In this document: positions 21,076 through 31,225 of the stretch, in pieces | How positions within the stretch are numbered: the first letter of the stretch is position 1 | Layout of the letters: each line of letters opens with the position of its first letter | Assembly (NCBI RefSeq): GCF_945859685.1 | Contig: NC_079148.1 | Coordinates: 37,273,946 to 37,337,945, forward strand | Source of the DNA: Eupeodes corollae | Lineage: Eukaryota > Arthropoda > Insecta > Diptera > Syrphidae | Direction of reading: 5' to 3' | Length of the DNA: 64,000 bases | The notes under the pieces: generated by a model | Database searches by the model: none | What the model was told of the DNA's origin: nothing | What the model saw: only the letters and a program-made list of their open reading frames with translations | Made by a program: the position numbers and the translations under genes

Positions 21076-23340
21076 TTGAATCGCATATTAGATTTAGTAT
21101 TTGTTGATAATGAGCTAGAAGTGAGCGTTGACAAAGCTCTTTCACCGGTGGTTCAAAATTCTCAGCATCATATTAGCCTAGTCATAGATTGTAAGCTCTT
21201 AGCCTATTTTCAAACCACTAATGATATTGACTATTTTTTTGATTATAAGCATGGTAATTTCGATGCAATGAATTTATTTTTAAATGCATTACCGTGGGAG
21301 TCCATAATAGAAAGCCAAGATCTGACCCAAGCGTTCGTATCTTTTAAAACTTATTTAAAACAAGCATCTGAAAGTTTTATTCCGAAAAAAATAAGTAGAA
21401 AGAATTCCAACCCACCATGGTATAATGACAGACTTTCTAAGCTCAAAAATAAAAAAAATAAAGCATATAAACAATACAAAAAAGACAAAAATAATTTGGT
21501 TTTCAGACAGAACTATCTTGTAATCGAAAAGTCTTTTGAGGTGTTAAATAAATTTTTGTATGGTAAATATGTTTCAACAGCTGAATCCAAAGTTAGGAAG
21601 GAAAGCAAAAGCTTTTGGAATTTTATTAACTCTAAAAGAAAATTTAGTGGTTTACCAAATTGTATGGAGTTTTCGGGTTCTATATCTAGTGATTTGCAAA
21701 CTATCTGCAATCTTTTTGCCGATTTTTTTGATTCTGTTTACGCAGTTACGTCTTCTAACGAGCTTCCTGAATTTACTCCATCTAATGTAGTTGATATAGG
21801 AATTATTCAGTTAGAAATATCAGATGTACTTGAAGCGTTAAATGGGATTGATGAAAACAAAGGACTTGGTCCAGATTGTATATCTCCCAAGATAATCAAA
21901 AAATGTGCAACGTCTCTCGCGTTACCCTTGTTGCTTATTTTTAATAAGTCTCTGAAGACAGGCGAATTTTTAAATGAGTGGAAAATATCGTACATATCTC
22001 CGATTTTTAAGTCTGGAGCAAAGCAAAAAATATGTAATTACCGACCAATATGTAAGTTATCTATTATTCCTAAAATTTTTGAGAAAATTGTATGTGATAA
22101 GCTCACTTTTCTTACTAAACAAATAGTATCTGATTCTCAGCATGGATTTGTTTCCGGCAGATCTACAGCTACAAATCTCTCTATTTTGTGTGATTTAGTT
22201 GTTAGTGGATTTGAAAGCGGTCTCCAGACCGACATCATCTTTACAGACTTTGCCAAAGCATTTGATAGAGTTAACCATGAAATATTATTATACAAATTGT
22301 CCAAACTTGGTATCCACTCCATACTTTTAGAATGGATACGTTCGTATCTTACAGATCGAACCCAATTCGTTAAGATACACAGATATGTTTCTAAGTGCAT
22401 AAAAGTAACCTCGGGCGTCCCTCAAGGAAGTCACATTGGTCCTTTGTTCTTTAATTTGTTTATCAATGATATTCCTGACATTTTCCAGTTTTACAGGTAT
22501 TTATTATATGCTGACGACGTAAAAATATTCAGAACTATACATTCTATAAATGATTGTTTTTTATTGCAAGAAGATTTATGTGAACTTGCATCATGGTGTA
22601 ATAAAAATCTTCTTTTCTTAAATGTAGCCAAATGTCAAAGCTTTATATGCTCAAGGAAAGTCGCACCAATAGTATTTGATTACACTATAAATAATATAAC
22701 ACTAGATAAAGTCACTGAAAAGAAGGATTTAGGAGTCATATTTGATAGGAAGTTCACATTTAGTAGTCACATTGACTATATAGTTAATAAAGCTTATAAA
22801 ATGTTGGGTTTTCTAAAAAGGAACACTAGAGAATTCTCCGATTCATATGCTCTTAAATCTCTTTATATGGCTTTTGTGAGATCTACCCTGGAATACTGTT
22901 GTGTGGTTTGGAATCCGTACTATGCAAATCATTCATTGAGAATTGAAAGGATTCAGAGAAGTTTCACAAGATATTGTTTTTTTAAGCTAAATTGGAACAT
23001 TATTATGCCCGCATATAATGTGAGATGTTTGCTTTTTGGTATGCAAACGCTTGAGGTCAGAAGAAAGTATTTTTCTATTATGATGATAAAGGATATAGTA
23101 AGTAGTCATATTATGTGTCCTTACTTGCTAGAGCAAATACAATTTTATTTTCCCAGTAGAGGCCTTCGTATAGGTTTTCATTTAAGGGAGACTTTTTCTA
23201 GAAGTAATTATGGTAGAAATGTACCGATTATGCGTTGCATCAGAGAAACCAATGCTGTAATTGAAAAGATAGATATTTGTATGCACAGTTCACGAGAAAC
23301 TTTTAAAAAACATTTAATGTTAATTTTGTTATTTAATTAA
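21076..23340 (+). CDS. ORF2 C-terminal part: endonuclease end and reverse transcriptase
   Basis: 754 codons from a nominal TTG; true translation would enter from the upstream frame. The linker motif NPPWYNDRLSKLKNKKNKAY lies near residue 115. RT motifs in order: NYRPICKLSIIPKIFEKIV, QHGFVSGRSTATNL, FTDFAKAFDRVNHEILL (catalytic Asp), SGVPQGSHIGPLFFNLFIND, LLYADDVKIF (catalytic YADD near 22505-22520), LGVIFDRKFTFSSHIDYI, and SLYMAFVRSTLEYCCVVWNP. The reading is uninterrupted to TAA at 23338-23340. The motifs fit CR1-type LINEs and no RNase H follows. This is the longest intact coding frame in the window. Confidence 0.92.
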   Translation: MNRILDLVFVDNELEVSVDKALSPVVQNSQHHISLVIDCKLLAYFQTTNDIDYFFDYKHGNFDAMNLFLNALPWESIIESQDLTQAFVSFKTYLKQASESFIPKKISRKNSNPPWYNDRLSKLKNKKNKAYKQYKKDKNNLVFRQNYLVIEKSFEVLNKFLYGKYVSTAESKVRKESKSFWNFINSKRKFSGLPNCMEFSGSISSDLQTICNLFADFFDSVYAVTSSNELPEFTPSNVVDIGIIQLEISDVLEALNGIDENKGLGPDCISPKIIKKCATSLALPLLLIFNKSLKTGEFLNEWKISYISPIFKSGAKQKICNYRPICKLSIIPKIFEKIVCDKLTFLTKQIVSDSQHGFVSGRSTATNLSILCDLVVSGFESGLQTDIIFTDFAKAFDRVNHEILLYKLSKLGIHSILLEWIRSYLTDRTQFVKIHRYVSKCIKVTSGVPQGSHIGPLFFNLFINDIPDIFQFYRYLLYADDVKIFRTIHSINDCFLLQEDLCELASWCNKNLLFLNVAKCQSFICSRKVAPIVFDYTINNITLDKVTEKKDLGVIFDRKFTFSSHIDYIVNKAYKMLGFLKRNTREFSDSYALKSLYMAFVRSTLEYCCVVWNPYYANHSLRIERIQRSFTRYCFFKLNWNIIMPAYNVRCLLFGMQTLEVRRKYFSIMMIKDIVSSHIMCPYLLEQIQFYFPSRGLRIGFHLRETFSRSNYGRNVPIMRCIRETNAVIEKIDICMHSSRETFKKHLMLILLFN

Positions 23341-23501
23341 TTATTGTGATATATACATATGTCAAATTTATGTTTTCTGTACTTTTTTTTAAATATTTAT
23401 TATATATCTAAGTTACTATTTTTTCGTTATTTTTATTTATATTTATGTAATCTAAAAGAGAATGTTAATCTCAGATTGATTGATTAAATAAATAAACTAT
23501 A

Positions 23502-23795
23502 CAATGTGGTCAATCTGGTTGACGGTTGATTGATCAGGAGATTTCCATGTCCTCTTGTGGATATTGAGATGTGTAAACTGCGTACTAGCTACCAGAACGT
23601 CTCGCCCCGCAACGAAATCGAGCAGCCTGAATCCGTTGTCAAAGGTGGTGTCGTGCAGGCTGTATATCCCGATTATGCCTCCAAAGATGTCTTCTCTTCC
23701 TAGCTTGGCATTAAAATCTCCTAAGACAATTTTAATGTCATAGCCAGGGCACTGCTCATATGTCTTGTCCAAGAGCTCAAAGAATAAACCGCTCC
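23502..23795 (-). pseudogene. RTE-type LINE, copy 1, endonuclease part
   Basis: Minus-strand frame 23497-23772 reads IKIVLGDFNAKLGREDIFGG, SLHDTTFDNGFRLLDF, VLVASTQFTHLNIHKRTWKS and STVNQIDHIV, the diagnostic endonuclease motifs of RTE/BovB-type LINEs. It is the continuation of 17419-18625 on the other side of the inserted CR1-like LINE. The 5' end is truncated near 23795 (FFELLDKTYEQCPGYD is the first recognisable motif). Confidence 0.85.
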
Positions 23796-24600
23796 TTACA
23801 AGCCTTAGCTCCGAATATGTCGAAGAAGCCCTCTAAGGTGTTCACGAAGTAGTTCAACCTTACTGGAACTGTAGACGCCACCGTTGATTCCACCTCGGGA
23901 ATTCGTCCGCTGTCGTCTGGATAAGAAGAGGTGCCTTAGTGGAAACACCTCTTCCCCCTCTCTCGTTTGCTGTTTCGAACAACTTTCCACTGGAGTTGGA
24001 ACCCAATCTCCAGTTGAAGTACTAGGCACCCGATGTTCACCGCGGGGAGGTGAGAGCAGGAATTGAAAGACAGAGGTGGGTTTTGAGAAAAACCTGTGGA
24101 CGCTTGTGTCCTCTTAAATGCACATGTCTACCATTTGATATTTGTTGGCAAGTATATTAAGAGTTGTTAGGTAGAATAGGGTACCCAGTGCCACAGATAT
24201 GTGGTCGTGCGAAGCGATCCGCTTATACGTTTTACTTTATTTAGTTTTTTGTAGTTTATAGCTTTTTCTAAACCAATCCACCATACTGCCATACCGTACA
24301 GTAAAATCGATCTAATTACCAATGTGTATAATCAATGCGTAGTTCAGGGTTGTAAGCCCCATTTATTAGAAATAGCTTTTTTGCAAGAGAAGGAAGCTAA
24401 GTAGATTTTTTGACTTTTTCTTTATATAACATTTCGAATTTAATTCTTTGTCTGAATAAGACCCACATACTTAGCCTCGTCTGAAAACTTTAAGTGGTTA
24501 CCTTTGTGAGGATTGACACTCAGTCCATGCCTATCAGCTCAAAGTATTAGTTTAACTAAGGCGTTTTGTAAAAGTTCTTTAAGGGTATCATTTTTAATTA
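23796..24600 (-). pseudogene. LINE of the R1/LOA/I group: RT thumb and RNase H start
   Basis: On the minus strand with stops: LKELLQNALVKL, then ADRHGLSVNPHKGNHLKF with AKYVGLI, the RT thumb of R1/LOA/I-type LINEs; YTLVIRSILLYGMAVWW and LNKVKRISGSLRTTT; and finally INGGVYSSS from the beginning of RNase H near 23880. The matching RNase H remainder lies at 16930-17418, beyond the RTE copy, which suggests that the RTE element inserted into this LINE. The pieces overlap slightly, so they could also be two copies. Confidence 0.65.
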
Positions 24601-24789
24601 AATGAAAAAGTTGGATTTTGAAACAAACTTAACATCAAACTGTTTTCAGGTCTGAATCTTAATGAGCAACTTTTAAGATAGTCCGAATTTCAATGGTGTT
24701 TCACTCATAAGCATAGAGTTTGGTATCAGGCTGACTTTTCGAAAATGTGTAACTTCGATATTGCAAAATTTCTGCTTAATTAAATTAGA

Positions 24790-25600
24790 AATTACATTTT
24801 GGACCGTTCAATATAAGTATTATTGGATGAAAACGAGTCTGCGAGAAACAAAATAAATAGTGGTGTGCCGCAGAGCTCTCTTCTGTCTCCGAAACTGTTT
24901 TTAATTTATATTACTGATCTCCTGCCTAATCCACTTACCTGCTTCTCTTACAATATACTTAATCTCAGCTTTTTAATTCGTTTTTAGATTCACGACGGTG
25001 CGTTTTGGATGCTAATCGGCAGTTTATGATAAGGTCATTAAAATCTGACTTATAGACACATTATTATGTAGGGAATTAAAAATTAAGCAGATTTTAATTC
25101 TTTGAAAACTCAACGCTTCTTACTGTCGTTGAAATATAATACACCATAATTGCCACTACTCAAGATTGCAACTTGCATCAAGGAGACTAAAATCTCGAAA
25201 TTCTAGGTAGGTGTATATCCAATCACCTCTTGTGGGAGGATTGTATACACGATGTTCTTAACTATGCCTCTAGATGTTTCGGTTTCCTAAAGCGTTGCAA
25301 AAAGTGATTTATTATATTTAAGACTTACAAGTTTATACGTTTAAAGCCTGTGTATATTCATCTCAGAATTAATTCATGATGATAATATGGTTTGAATACC
25401 GTCGTAGTTTTTTGTCTTACTCTTCATTACCCTTATTTAAAGTTTTAGATTCTATTGAAATAGCCAGTTGCATTCCTTCCCTTTAGTAATTAAACGGTAA
25501 TACTCGCTTTACTACACTGTCTTTCCCATTTATTGCAATATTCAGGAATCGAAACCCATGTGCACCAACAACTCCTGTCAAACCATCTTTCAAAAATTCA
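24790..25600 (+). pseudogene. LINE family F, copy 2, degenerate
   Basis: RT remnants with stops: NKINSGVPQSSLLSPKLFLI near 24850, then ITDLLPNPLTCF, ETKISKFLGRCISNHLLW near 25190, and the 3' block GAAATAGCCAGTTGCATTCC near 25458. An internal deletion removes the CAGCGCTTCTAGG segment present in copies 1 and 3, so 'ggtaatactcgc' passes directly into 'tttactacactgtc'. Confidence 0.8.
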
Positions 25601-26689
25601 AATCCCATATTATGAAAAAGTATTCCAATATCCAAATAGTTTAAAAATATTTTTAAGACGTTCAGATTTCACTCTTTTAATAACCACATTAGAAAACGAT
25701 TCAGCACTTTTAAAAGTGACTAAAGTCAAATCTAATTTGACAACTTTTTACCATTTTGTATAGATTTAGTTTTAGTTTTAAAAGTAAGTTTATTTGAAAA
25801 ATAATAACAAAGAAAATGAAAAGTGACAGGGGCATAGTCCTTGCTTTTAAACCTATTTCCCCTTCTTATAAAAAAATTCAACATCCGCACCTGGCCCTTA
25901 AAGTGTGCGGTCTATAGAATATTTACAACGGAATTGGAAATTCCTTTTTTAAGTATTTTTCTCCGTCGCGGATTTCAATCTTCTTTATATCCTTTTTATT
26001 TTATTTGTTCTGTTTTTTTTTTTTGTACACATTGTAGATTTTATTCAAAAGTTATATACAAAAGACTACATTCTACAATGTTGCCGTCCATCCGTATAAA
26101 TGAATTTCAATTTGTAAGTTTTTCTGTTTTTTTTAAATTTTATTTTTGCGAAATGCTAAAATGTTAATGTCCTTTTTTTAAATGACAAACTGATAGAGAA
26201 AGAGAAACAGAGAAAGAAATATGGATGAGATGAATCAGAAAGAGAATAATTTAATCTCAAGAAGGGCGTGAAATGAAATTCTGTGGTTGATTGACAACGA
26301 CAGAGAATCGACACATCGTGTGAATTTTAATGAATCCATTGCTCTGTTTGTTGTATCGCATGTAACGGAGACAATTGAAAATAAAAAAAAAGATGGCAGA
26401 ATGTGAACCACCTTGTAAACTTAACATATTGGTGTCCTTGCCTTTAAAAACCTGCACTGATCATTTGTTTTTGTAATGCACCTTAAAGTTCAAAGCTGTT
26501 TTTTATCGAAATATTAAATTCTCGAAATTAAACAAACTTAATAGTGAAAGGGAAAGAACTCATTGATTTTATATTTCAGAAATTCAAAAAATAGAAAGAG
26601 TCGAGGTAGAAATTTTTGATTTTGACTTTATATAAATATTTTGTAGAAATAAAGGAGTTGACTTGTATGTATAAAATTTTTCAATTTTT
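25601..26689. other. Intergenic DNA, no gene recognised
   Basis: T-rich and A-rich sequence; a purine-rich stretch with GAGAAAGAG repeats lies near 26195-26250. Open frames at 25841-26167 and 26257-26457 have no recognisable domain. Confidence 0.45.
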
Positions 26690-26935
26690 GTTTAAAAATG
26701 TTTTTGGTATTTAGCTATTTTGGTATGTAGTTATTTTGGTATGTTTTCATTTACAAAAAAAAAACGTTGACGAATTTTCGAAAAATCAAATTTTTAGGGG
26801 CAAAAACAGACCCACTTTTTTCACTTCTCCACCATCGTAATGTCATATTTAATTAAAATCTCGAGTCTGAAACTTTTGTACGAATATAAAAGTTGTTTTA
26901 TGGATCCTATACATCATAAGTAATAAGAAAAAAAG
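26690..26935 (-). repeat. Family B fragment, copy 3
   Basis: Minus-strand copy of the left part of family B: shared segments include 'acttttttcacttctccaccatcgtaatg', 'aattaaaatctcgagt' and 'gtacgaatataaaagttg', corresponding to 1400-1480 reversed. It has diverged more than the copies at 1365 and 38570. Confidence 0.6.
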
Positions 26936-27009
26936 TGATAGGGCAGTTTTTAACTGTCTTAACAAAATAATAATCAGTGAGTTCAAAAATGATTCACTGA
27001 GTAGGTTTC

Positions 27010-28480
27010 TGAAAATTCTAATTACAGATGCTTCTACCGAATATTCTTCATAGAAAATTTGTCCAGCCTATTCCCAAAAAAGGCGAATCTTCCTCACCGT
27101 CTAATTATCGACCGATTGCACTTACTTACCTACTTTCCAAGGTCATGGAAACACTGATTAATTATCAGCTCAAGAAATATCTTGAAGAACGGAAGCTTCT
27201 TAATGACCGACAGTATGGCTTTCGTAGCAATAGTTTCACTGGTGATCTCATGGTTCATCTCACCGAACAGTGGAACAAATCTTTACATAGTTTTAGAGAA
27301 AGTAAGATTATTGCACTAGATATTTCAAAAGCATTTGATAGAGTTTGGCATCAGGCTCTCTTATCGAAAATGCGTGCTTTCGGTTTACATGAATCCCTCT
27401 TTCATTGGATTAGTAATTACCTTTCGAATCGTTCAATACAAGTTGTATTGGATAGATTCAAGTCTGAAAACCACAAAATAAATGCTGGTGTGCCCCAGGG
27501 CTCTGTTCTATCTCCAACACTCTTTCTCATTTTTATTAATGATCTCCTGTCTGCAACATCTTATCCAATACATTGTTTCGCTGACGATAGTACTCTTAGC
27601 TTTTCATATTTGTTTTCAGATTCACACAACTCTTCTTAGGATGTGGAATTGCAACGACAAAATATGATAAGCTCATTAAATTCCGACCTAAACAGCATTG
27701 TACAATGGGAAATAAGAAACCGCGTGAAATTTAATGTTTCAAAAACGCAATGCTGTCTTGTATCGTTGAAGCGAAATATACCCCCCCTGCCATTATCCAT
27801 AAATGGCACTTGCATCAAGGAAACTGAACATCTCGATATTCTCGGTATGTGTATCACCAACTACCTTTTGTGGAACGATCACATACGTGATGTCGCCAAA
27901 AATGCCGTAAGATGTTTTTCTCCCCCTCTGATCTAGCTGTTATTTACAAGACTTATATACGTCCAAAGCTTGAATATAACTCCCATATCTGGGCTGGTGC
28001 TCCTGCAACTTACTTAAGCCTCTTGAACAGTATTGAACGTAGAGCATTTAGACTGATTGGTGATATTACCATCATAAGATTATTTACGTCACTTGAACAT
28101 CGTCGAAATGTTTCTTGTCTCACCCTCTTTTACCGTTATTTTAATGGTGTATGCTCTAGAGAAATAGCCAGCTGCATTCCTCCCCTTAAACAGTTCAACC
28201 GTAATACTAGCGCTTCTAGGAATGCTCATCAATATACACTCGAGCCCAACTTCGGTCGTACTGTCAAGTACAGAGACTCGTTCTTTAGCCGTACTATGCG
28301 AATGTGGAATGCCTTGCCACACTCTGTCTTTCCCAGCTATTGCAATATTCAGGAATTCAAAACCAATGTGCACCGACATCTCCTTTCAAACCCTCTCTCC
28401 CTTTCCTAGTGCTCACACTGTGTCTACATAATAAGGGTAATATATCCCTTTGAGTGTGCCCTTATTATAAAAAAAAAGAA
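27010..28480 (+). pseudogene. LINE family F, copy 3: best-preserved reverse transcriptase
   Basis: A 5'-truncated LINE that begins within RT (VQPIPKKGESSSPSNYRPIA). Frame 27028-27639 holds SKVMETLINYQLKKYLEE, RQYGFRSNSFTGDL, IIALDISKAFDRVWHQALL (first catalytic Asp), INAGVPQGSVLSPTLFLIF and CFADDSTLS (catalytic FADD near 27578). A TAG at 27637-27639 interrupts the frame; the same frame resumes (27643-27936), then a shift near 27910 leads to 27912-28409, which runs through YKTYIRPKLEYNSHIWAGAP to a normal C-terminus. The 3' UTR ends near 28480. F encodes no RNase H. Jockey/CR1 supergroup; dead through one stop and one shift. Confidence 0.88.
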
Positions 28481-28819
28481 AGCTGCAAATCGTCTAAAAA
28501 GATCCCAGGCACAAAACGCTTTAATAAAATCCCTATTTGGCAAATGGACCTGAAACTCGAAGAAAAAGCTGATTTTTTGCTGAATATCTCACAAATGTTT
28601 GAAATATTTCCATTACCAGCAATAGGATCATTAACATTCTTCTTTTTTTAATGAAAGAAGAATATGAAATTCTTTTCGTCGCACTCAATGAAGTGTCAAC
28701 ATAAGTTATCTAATAAAATATTACCCTAGTACGATCTTATCATTACTCATGTTTTGCATTAAATGCCCTCAAAAGCTCTAATTTATAAAAACCGCATACT
28801 TTTAAATAAGATATTACTA
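28481..28819. other. Short AT-rich spacer
   Basis: No gene is recognised between LINE F copy 3 and the Jockey-type fragment. Confidence 0.4.
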
Positions 28820-29432
28820 CATCATTGGAAAATTGAAAAATCTTTAATTTACCTAAGTAAGGTAAGACATTAACAGAAGTATTATCTATCTTACAAACCA
28901 ATACCGTTTATACTAATCATGGTAAAATTTATTGAAAAAGTGCTACTGAAAGGCTAATCCAAATAATAGAAGAAAGTAGATTAATTTCGGACAGTTTGGA
29001 TTAAGAAATACAAATTTCACGATAGATCAAGTACATGGAATTACTGATATGGTGGAAAAAAAAAACACTTAAAGAAAAACAAGTGTGTTCGTCTATATTG
29101 CTAGATGCTAGATGCTCGAGTCATTGACAAGGATTGGCATTTGGGACTTGAGCACAAACGCAATATGTACCTTAAAAGGCAATAATATTAAAGACTGAAA
29201 TCATAAATTACGAACCTGCTTTTAAGAGTTCGGTGCGACCAAAATTACTGGGAACTAAAACAACAAGAAACTGGTGTACCGCAAGGAAGTGTCATAGGAC
29301 CAAACGTTCATTTATGTACAAAGGATATTCCATTGGATATCAACGAAGAGCGGACGCTATCTTATGATACCGCAATATTGGTTGATCTGTTTTAAAAGCT
29401 CCGAAAAAATGGTGTATAAAACTATATGAAAC
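28820..29432 (+). pseudogene. Jockey-type LINE, reverse transcriptase fragment
   Basis: With several stops the plus strand reads a YKPI-type motif, IEKVLLKG, FGLRNTNFTIDQVHGITDMV near 28998-29055, ETGVPQGSVIGPNVHL near 29265-29315 and SYDTAILV near 29365. This order and spacing are those of the RT of Jockey-clade LINEs (RNYRPIS, FGFR..STIDQ, GVPQGSVLGP, FADDTA). The first catalytic Asp region is unreadable and the last box has lost one Asp. The fragment ends at the Helitron start at 29437. Confidence 0.7.
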
Positions 29433-29436
29433 GAAA

Positions 29437-30738
29437 TCTAATATATAAAATTCTCCTGTCACAGTGTTACTTGCCATACTCCTTCGAAACGGCTTAACCA
29501 ATTTCAATGAAGTTCTGCACATGCATTCGGTAGGTCTGAGAACAGGTTTTTATCTATTTTGTATATTCCTAAGTGCTATTGTTTAATTGCATCAACATCG
29601 TACATGGTGCAACGATCTTACGATAGTATTCAGTGACGCTATGAACAATGAAGAATTGATTAATTGATCTTTACATTATTATTGCCAAATTATCACTCAG
29701 TCATTTCGGTATGGATTTACCAAATTGAAATGCATTTGATTTAATACACATTAGACACTGAATTAAATCGTAAACTACAATACAATTCTGTAGAAATGGC
29801 AGCGATTGTTGGTCGCAATGTCCCACAAATGAATGAAAAATAAAAACCATTTCTGACCACATCATGCTCGCAGTTCTGGAAGGACAAGTAGGATTCTTTT
29901 TTTTTTGTTGATGCACCAGGTGGAACAGGCAAAACATTCCTTATTTCGCTAATTCTTGCTAAATTTATGGTCAAATAATGGTATCGCATCGACTGTTGCA
30001 TCTTCTGGCATTGCGCCAACTTTTTTGGATGGAGGCAGAACAGCTCAGTATTTAAACTGCCATTAAACCTAGACGCATTGTGCAAAATAAAAAAAAAAAC
30101 AATTATCCAGTGCTGAAATAGTGTAAAATTATCATCCGGGATGAATACACTATGGCACACAAACATTCGCTTTAGGCGTTGAACAGGACATTGAAAGATA
30201 TCTATAAAAAGAAACGATAGACTATTTGGCAGCACTCTGTTACTCCTTTCAGGTGATTTCAGGACAAACACTTCCCGTCATTCCGCGTTCGACGTACGCT
30301 GATGAGATAAACACGTGCCACTGTGGCGTAGTGTTGGAAAGGTACAACTGAAAGTAAAAATGCGAAAAAATCCATCCGCACACACATTATCAAAACAACT
30401 GTTAGATGTATGTGACGGACGGAAAAGTTACTACAAATGAAACTGGATGCATAAAATTACCCGTCAATTTCTCCAAGATTGTTGATTCACAAGATGCTCT
30501 TATCGATCAGATATTTCCGATGAACACAGACAATATAAAAATCATGAGTGGCTGGCAGAAAGAGCAATTTTAGCGGAAACAAAATTTGGAAGTCAATTAA
30601 TTAAATCTCAAGACACAACATTTGTTATTTTTGGATGAATAGCTGTGTTAACAAGCAAAATTGCCGTCTATAGGACGACACAAGCTCACGCTAGGTTCAC
30701 CAGGTTAACGATCATCCCACGGGTACTACGGGTACTAG
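29437..30738 (+). mobile_element. Helitron relic with helicase only
   Basis: Starts TCTAATATATAAAATTCTC, a start I recognise from animal Helitrons, after an A. It runs into a degraded PIF1-type helicase: VDAPGGTGKTFLISLILAKF (Walker A, near 29908-29967), then DEYTMAHKHSL and ALNRTLKDIYK (Walker B region, 30140-30205). A GTACTAG near 30733-30738 could be the CTRR end, preceded by a CCCACGGGTACTACGGGT segment able to fold weakly. The Rep nuclease domain is absent. Rolling-circle transposition needs both, so the copy is dead. The right boundary is less certain than the left. Confidence 0.7.
29640..30660 (+). pseudogene. Helitron PIF1-like helicase, broken
   Basis: Motifs are spread over at least three frames with many stops. 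Upstream of Walker A, at 29790-29890, residues such as VEMAAIVGRNVPQMNE and an IMLAVLEGQ stretch correspond to the helicase N-terminal region. Downstream, near 30245-30290, remnants of a GDFRQTLPVIPRSTYADE-type motif are visible across a shift, and ERAILAETKF lies near 30555. All are known positions in Helitron helicases. No product is possible. Confidence 0.7.
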
Positions 30739-31225
30739 GTGATAATGCATCCTCAAAAAGTTACCGTTGGTGTGGATTTTGGGCCGGTGGCGTAATAATT
30801 GGTCCCTACTTTATTTTAAACGATAAAATTTAATTATATTATTTTATCGATAAATTATTGTTATTTTCTTTTTTTGTATATAATTTAACTTAATATTATT
30901 TTTGTACCGTATTTTTTTTTAAATTTGAATTGTTATATAAAGTTAAGTCATAGGCTTTCACAAATTTATAAGATATCTTTTATTTTACTGTGGAAGCTCT
31001 ATAAATAAATAAACTGAAACTATTTGGACCTAGACGACATGTGGTAGCATGAACAATTTGAGGGTAAGGTTATTTCTCGCAGGGGTGATGTGATTTGGTC
31101 ACGAAGGACATGTGATTTTACCCCGCTATACATTTTACTGTGGGGTTTCTTGAAATTGCAAGTCTATGCAAATAAACCACAATCGACCGATGGCTTATCC
31201 TTTTAATTGAAATGGTTACAAAGTG
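30739..31225 (+). pseudogene. DD41D-type mariner transposase, broken and interrupted
   Basis: Two pieces of a Tc1/mariner transposase. 30740-30830 carries MHPQKVTV and a following GPYF box; 31018-31225 carries LDDMWW, ISRRGDVIWSRRTCDLTPL, FLWGFLKLQVYANKP. The piece between them (QQDGATCHTA in the copy at 63319) is lost, and 30836-31017 is an unrelated AT-rich insert ending in AATAAATAAAC, probably a truncated LINE tail. At the third catalytic position TPLD has become TPLY. The element is cut on the right by family C. Confidence 0.75.
30836..31017 (+). mobile_element. Probable truncated LINE tail inserted in the mariner relic
   Basis: About 180 bp of AT-rich sequence ending CTCTATAAATAAATAAAC, similar in style to the tail of the CR1-like LINE at 23480-23498. 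It separates the two mariner pieces. The type is inferred from the tail only. Confidence 0.35.

Larger units (their letters stand above)
18626..23501 (+). mobile_element. Nearly complete CR1-like LINE
   Basis: A 4.9-kb non-LTR retrotransposon with a ~95-bp 5' leader, ORF1 (18722-20055 in two frames), ORF2 (about 20058-23340 in two frames), a ~160-bp 3' UTR and a GATTGATTAAATAAATAAAC tail. Both ends are fixed by the RTE copy it interrupts: 18625 on the left and 23502 on the right. No clear target duplication is seen. Compared with the plus-strand RTE copy, 472 bp of target (57771-58242 equivalent) is missing at the insertion point. Frame breaks at A8 runs (19744-19751 and 21052-21059) are the only visible lesions. 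Confidence 0.9.
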
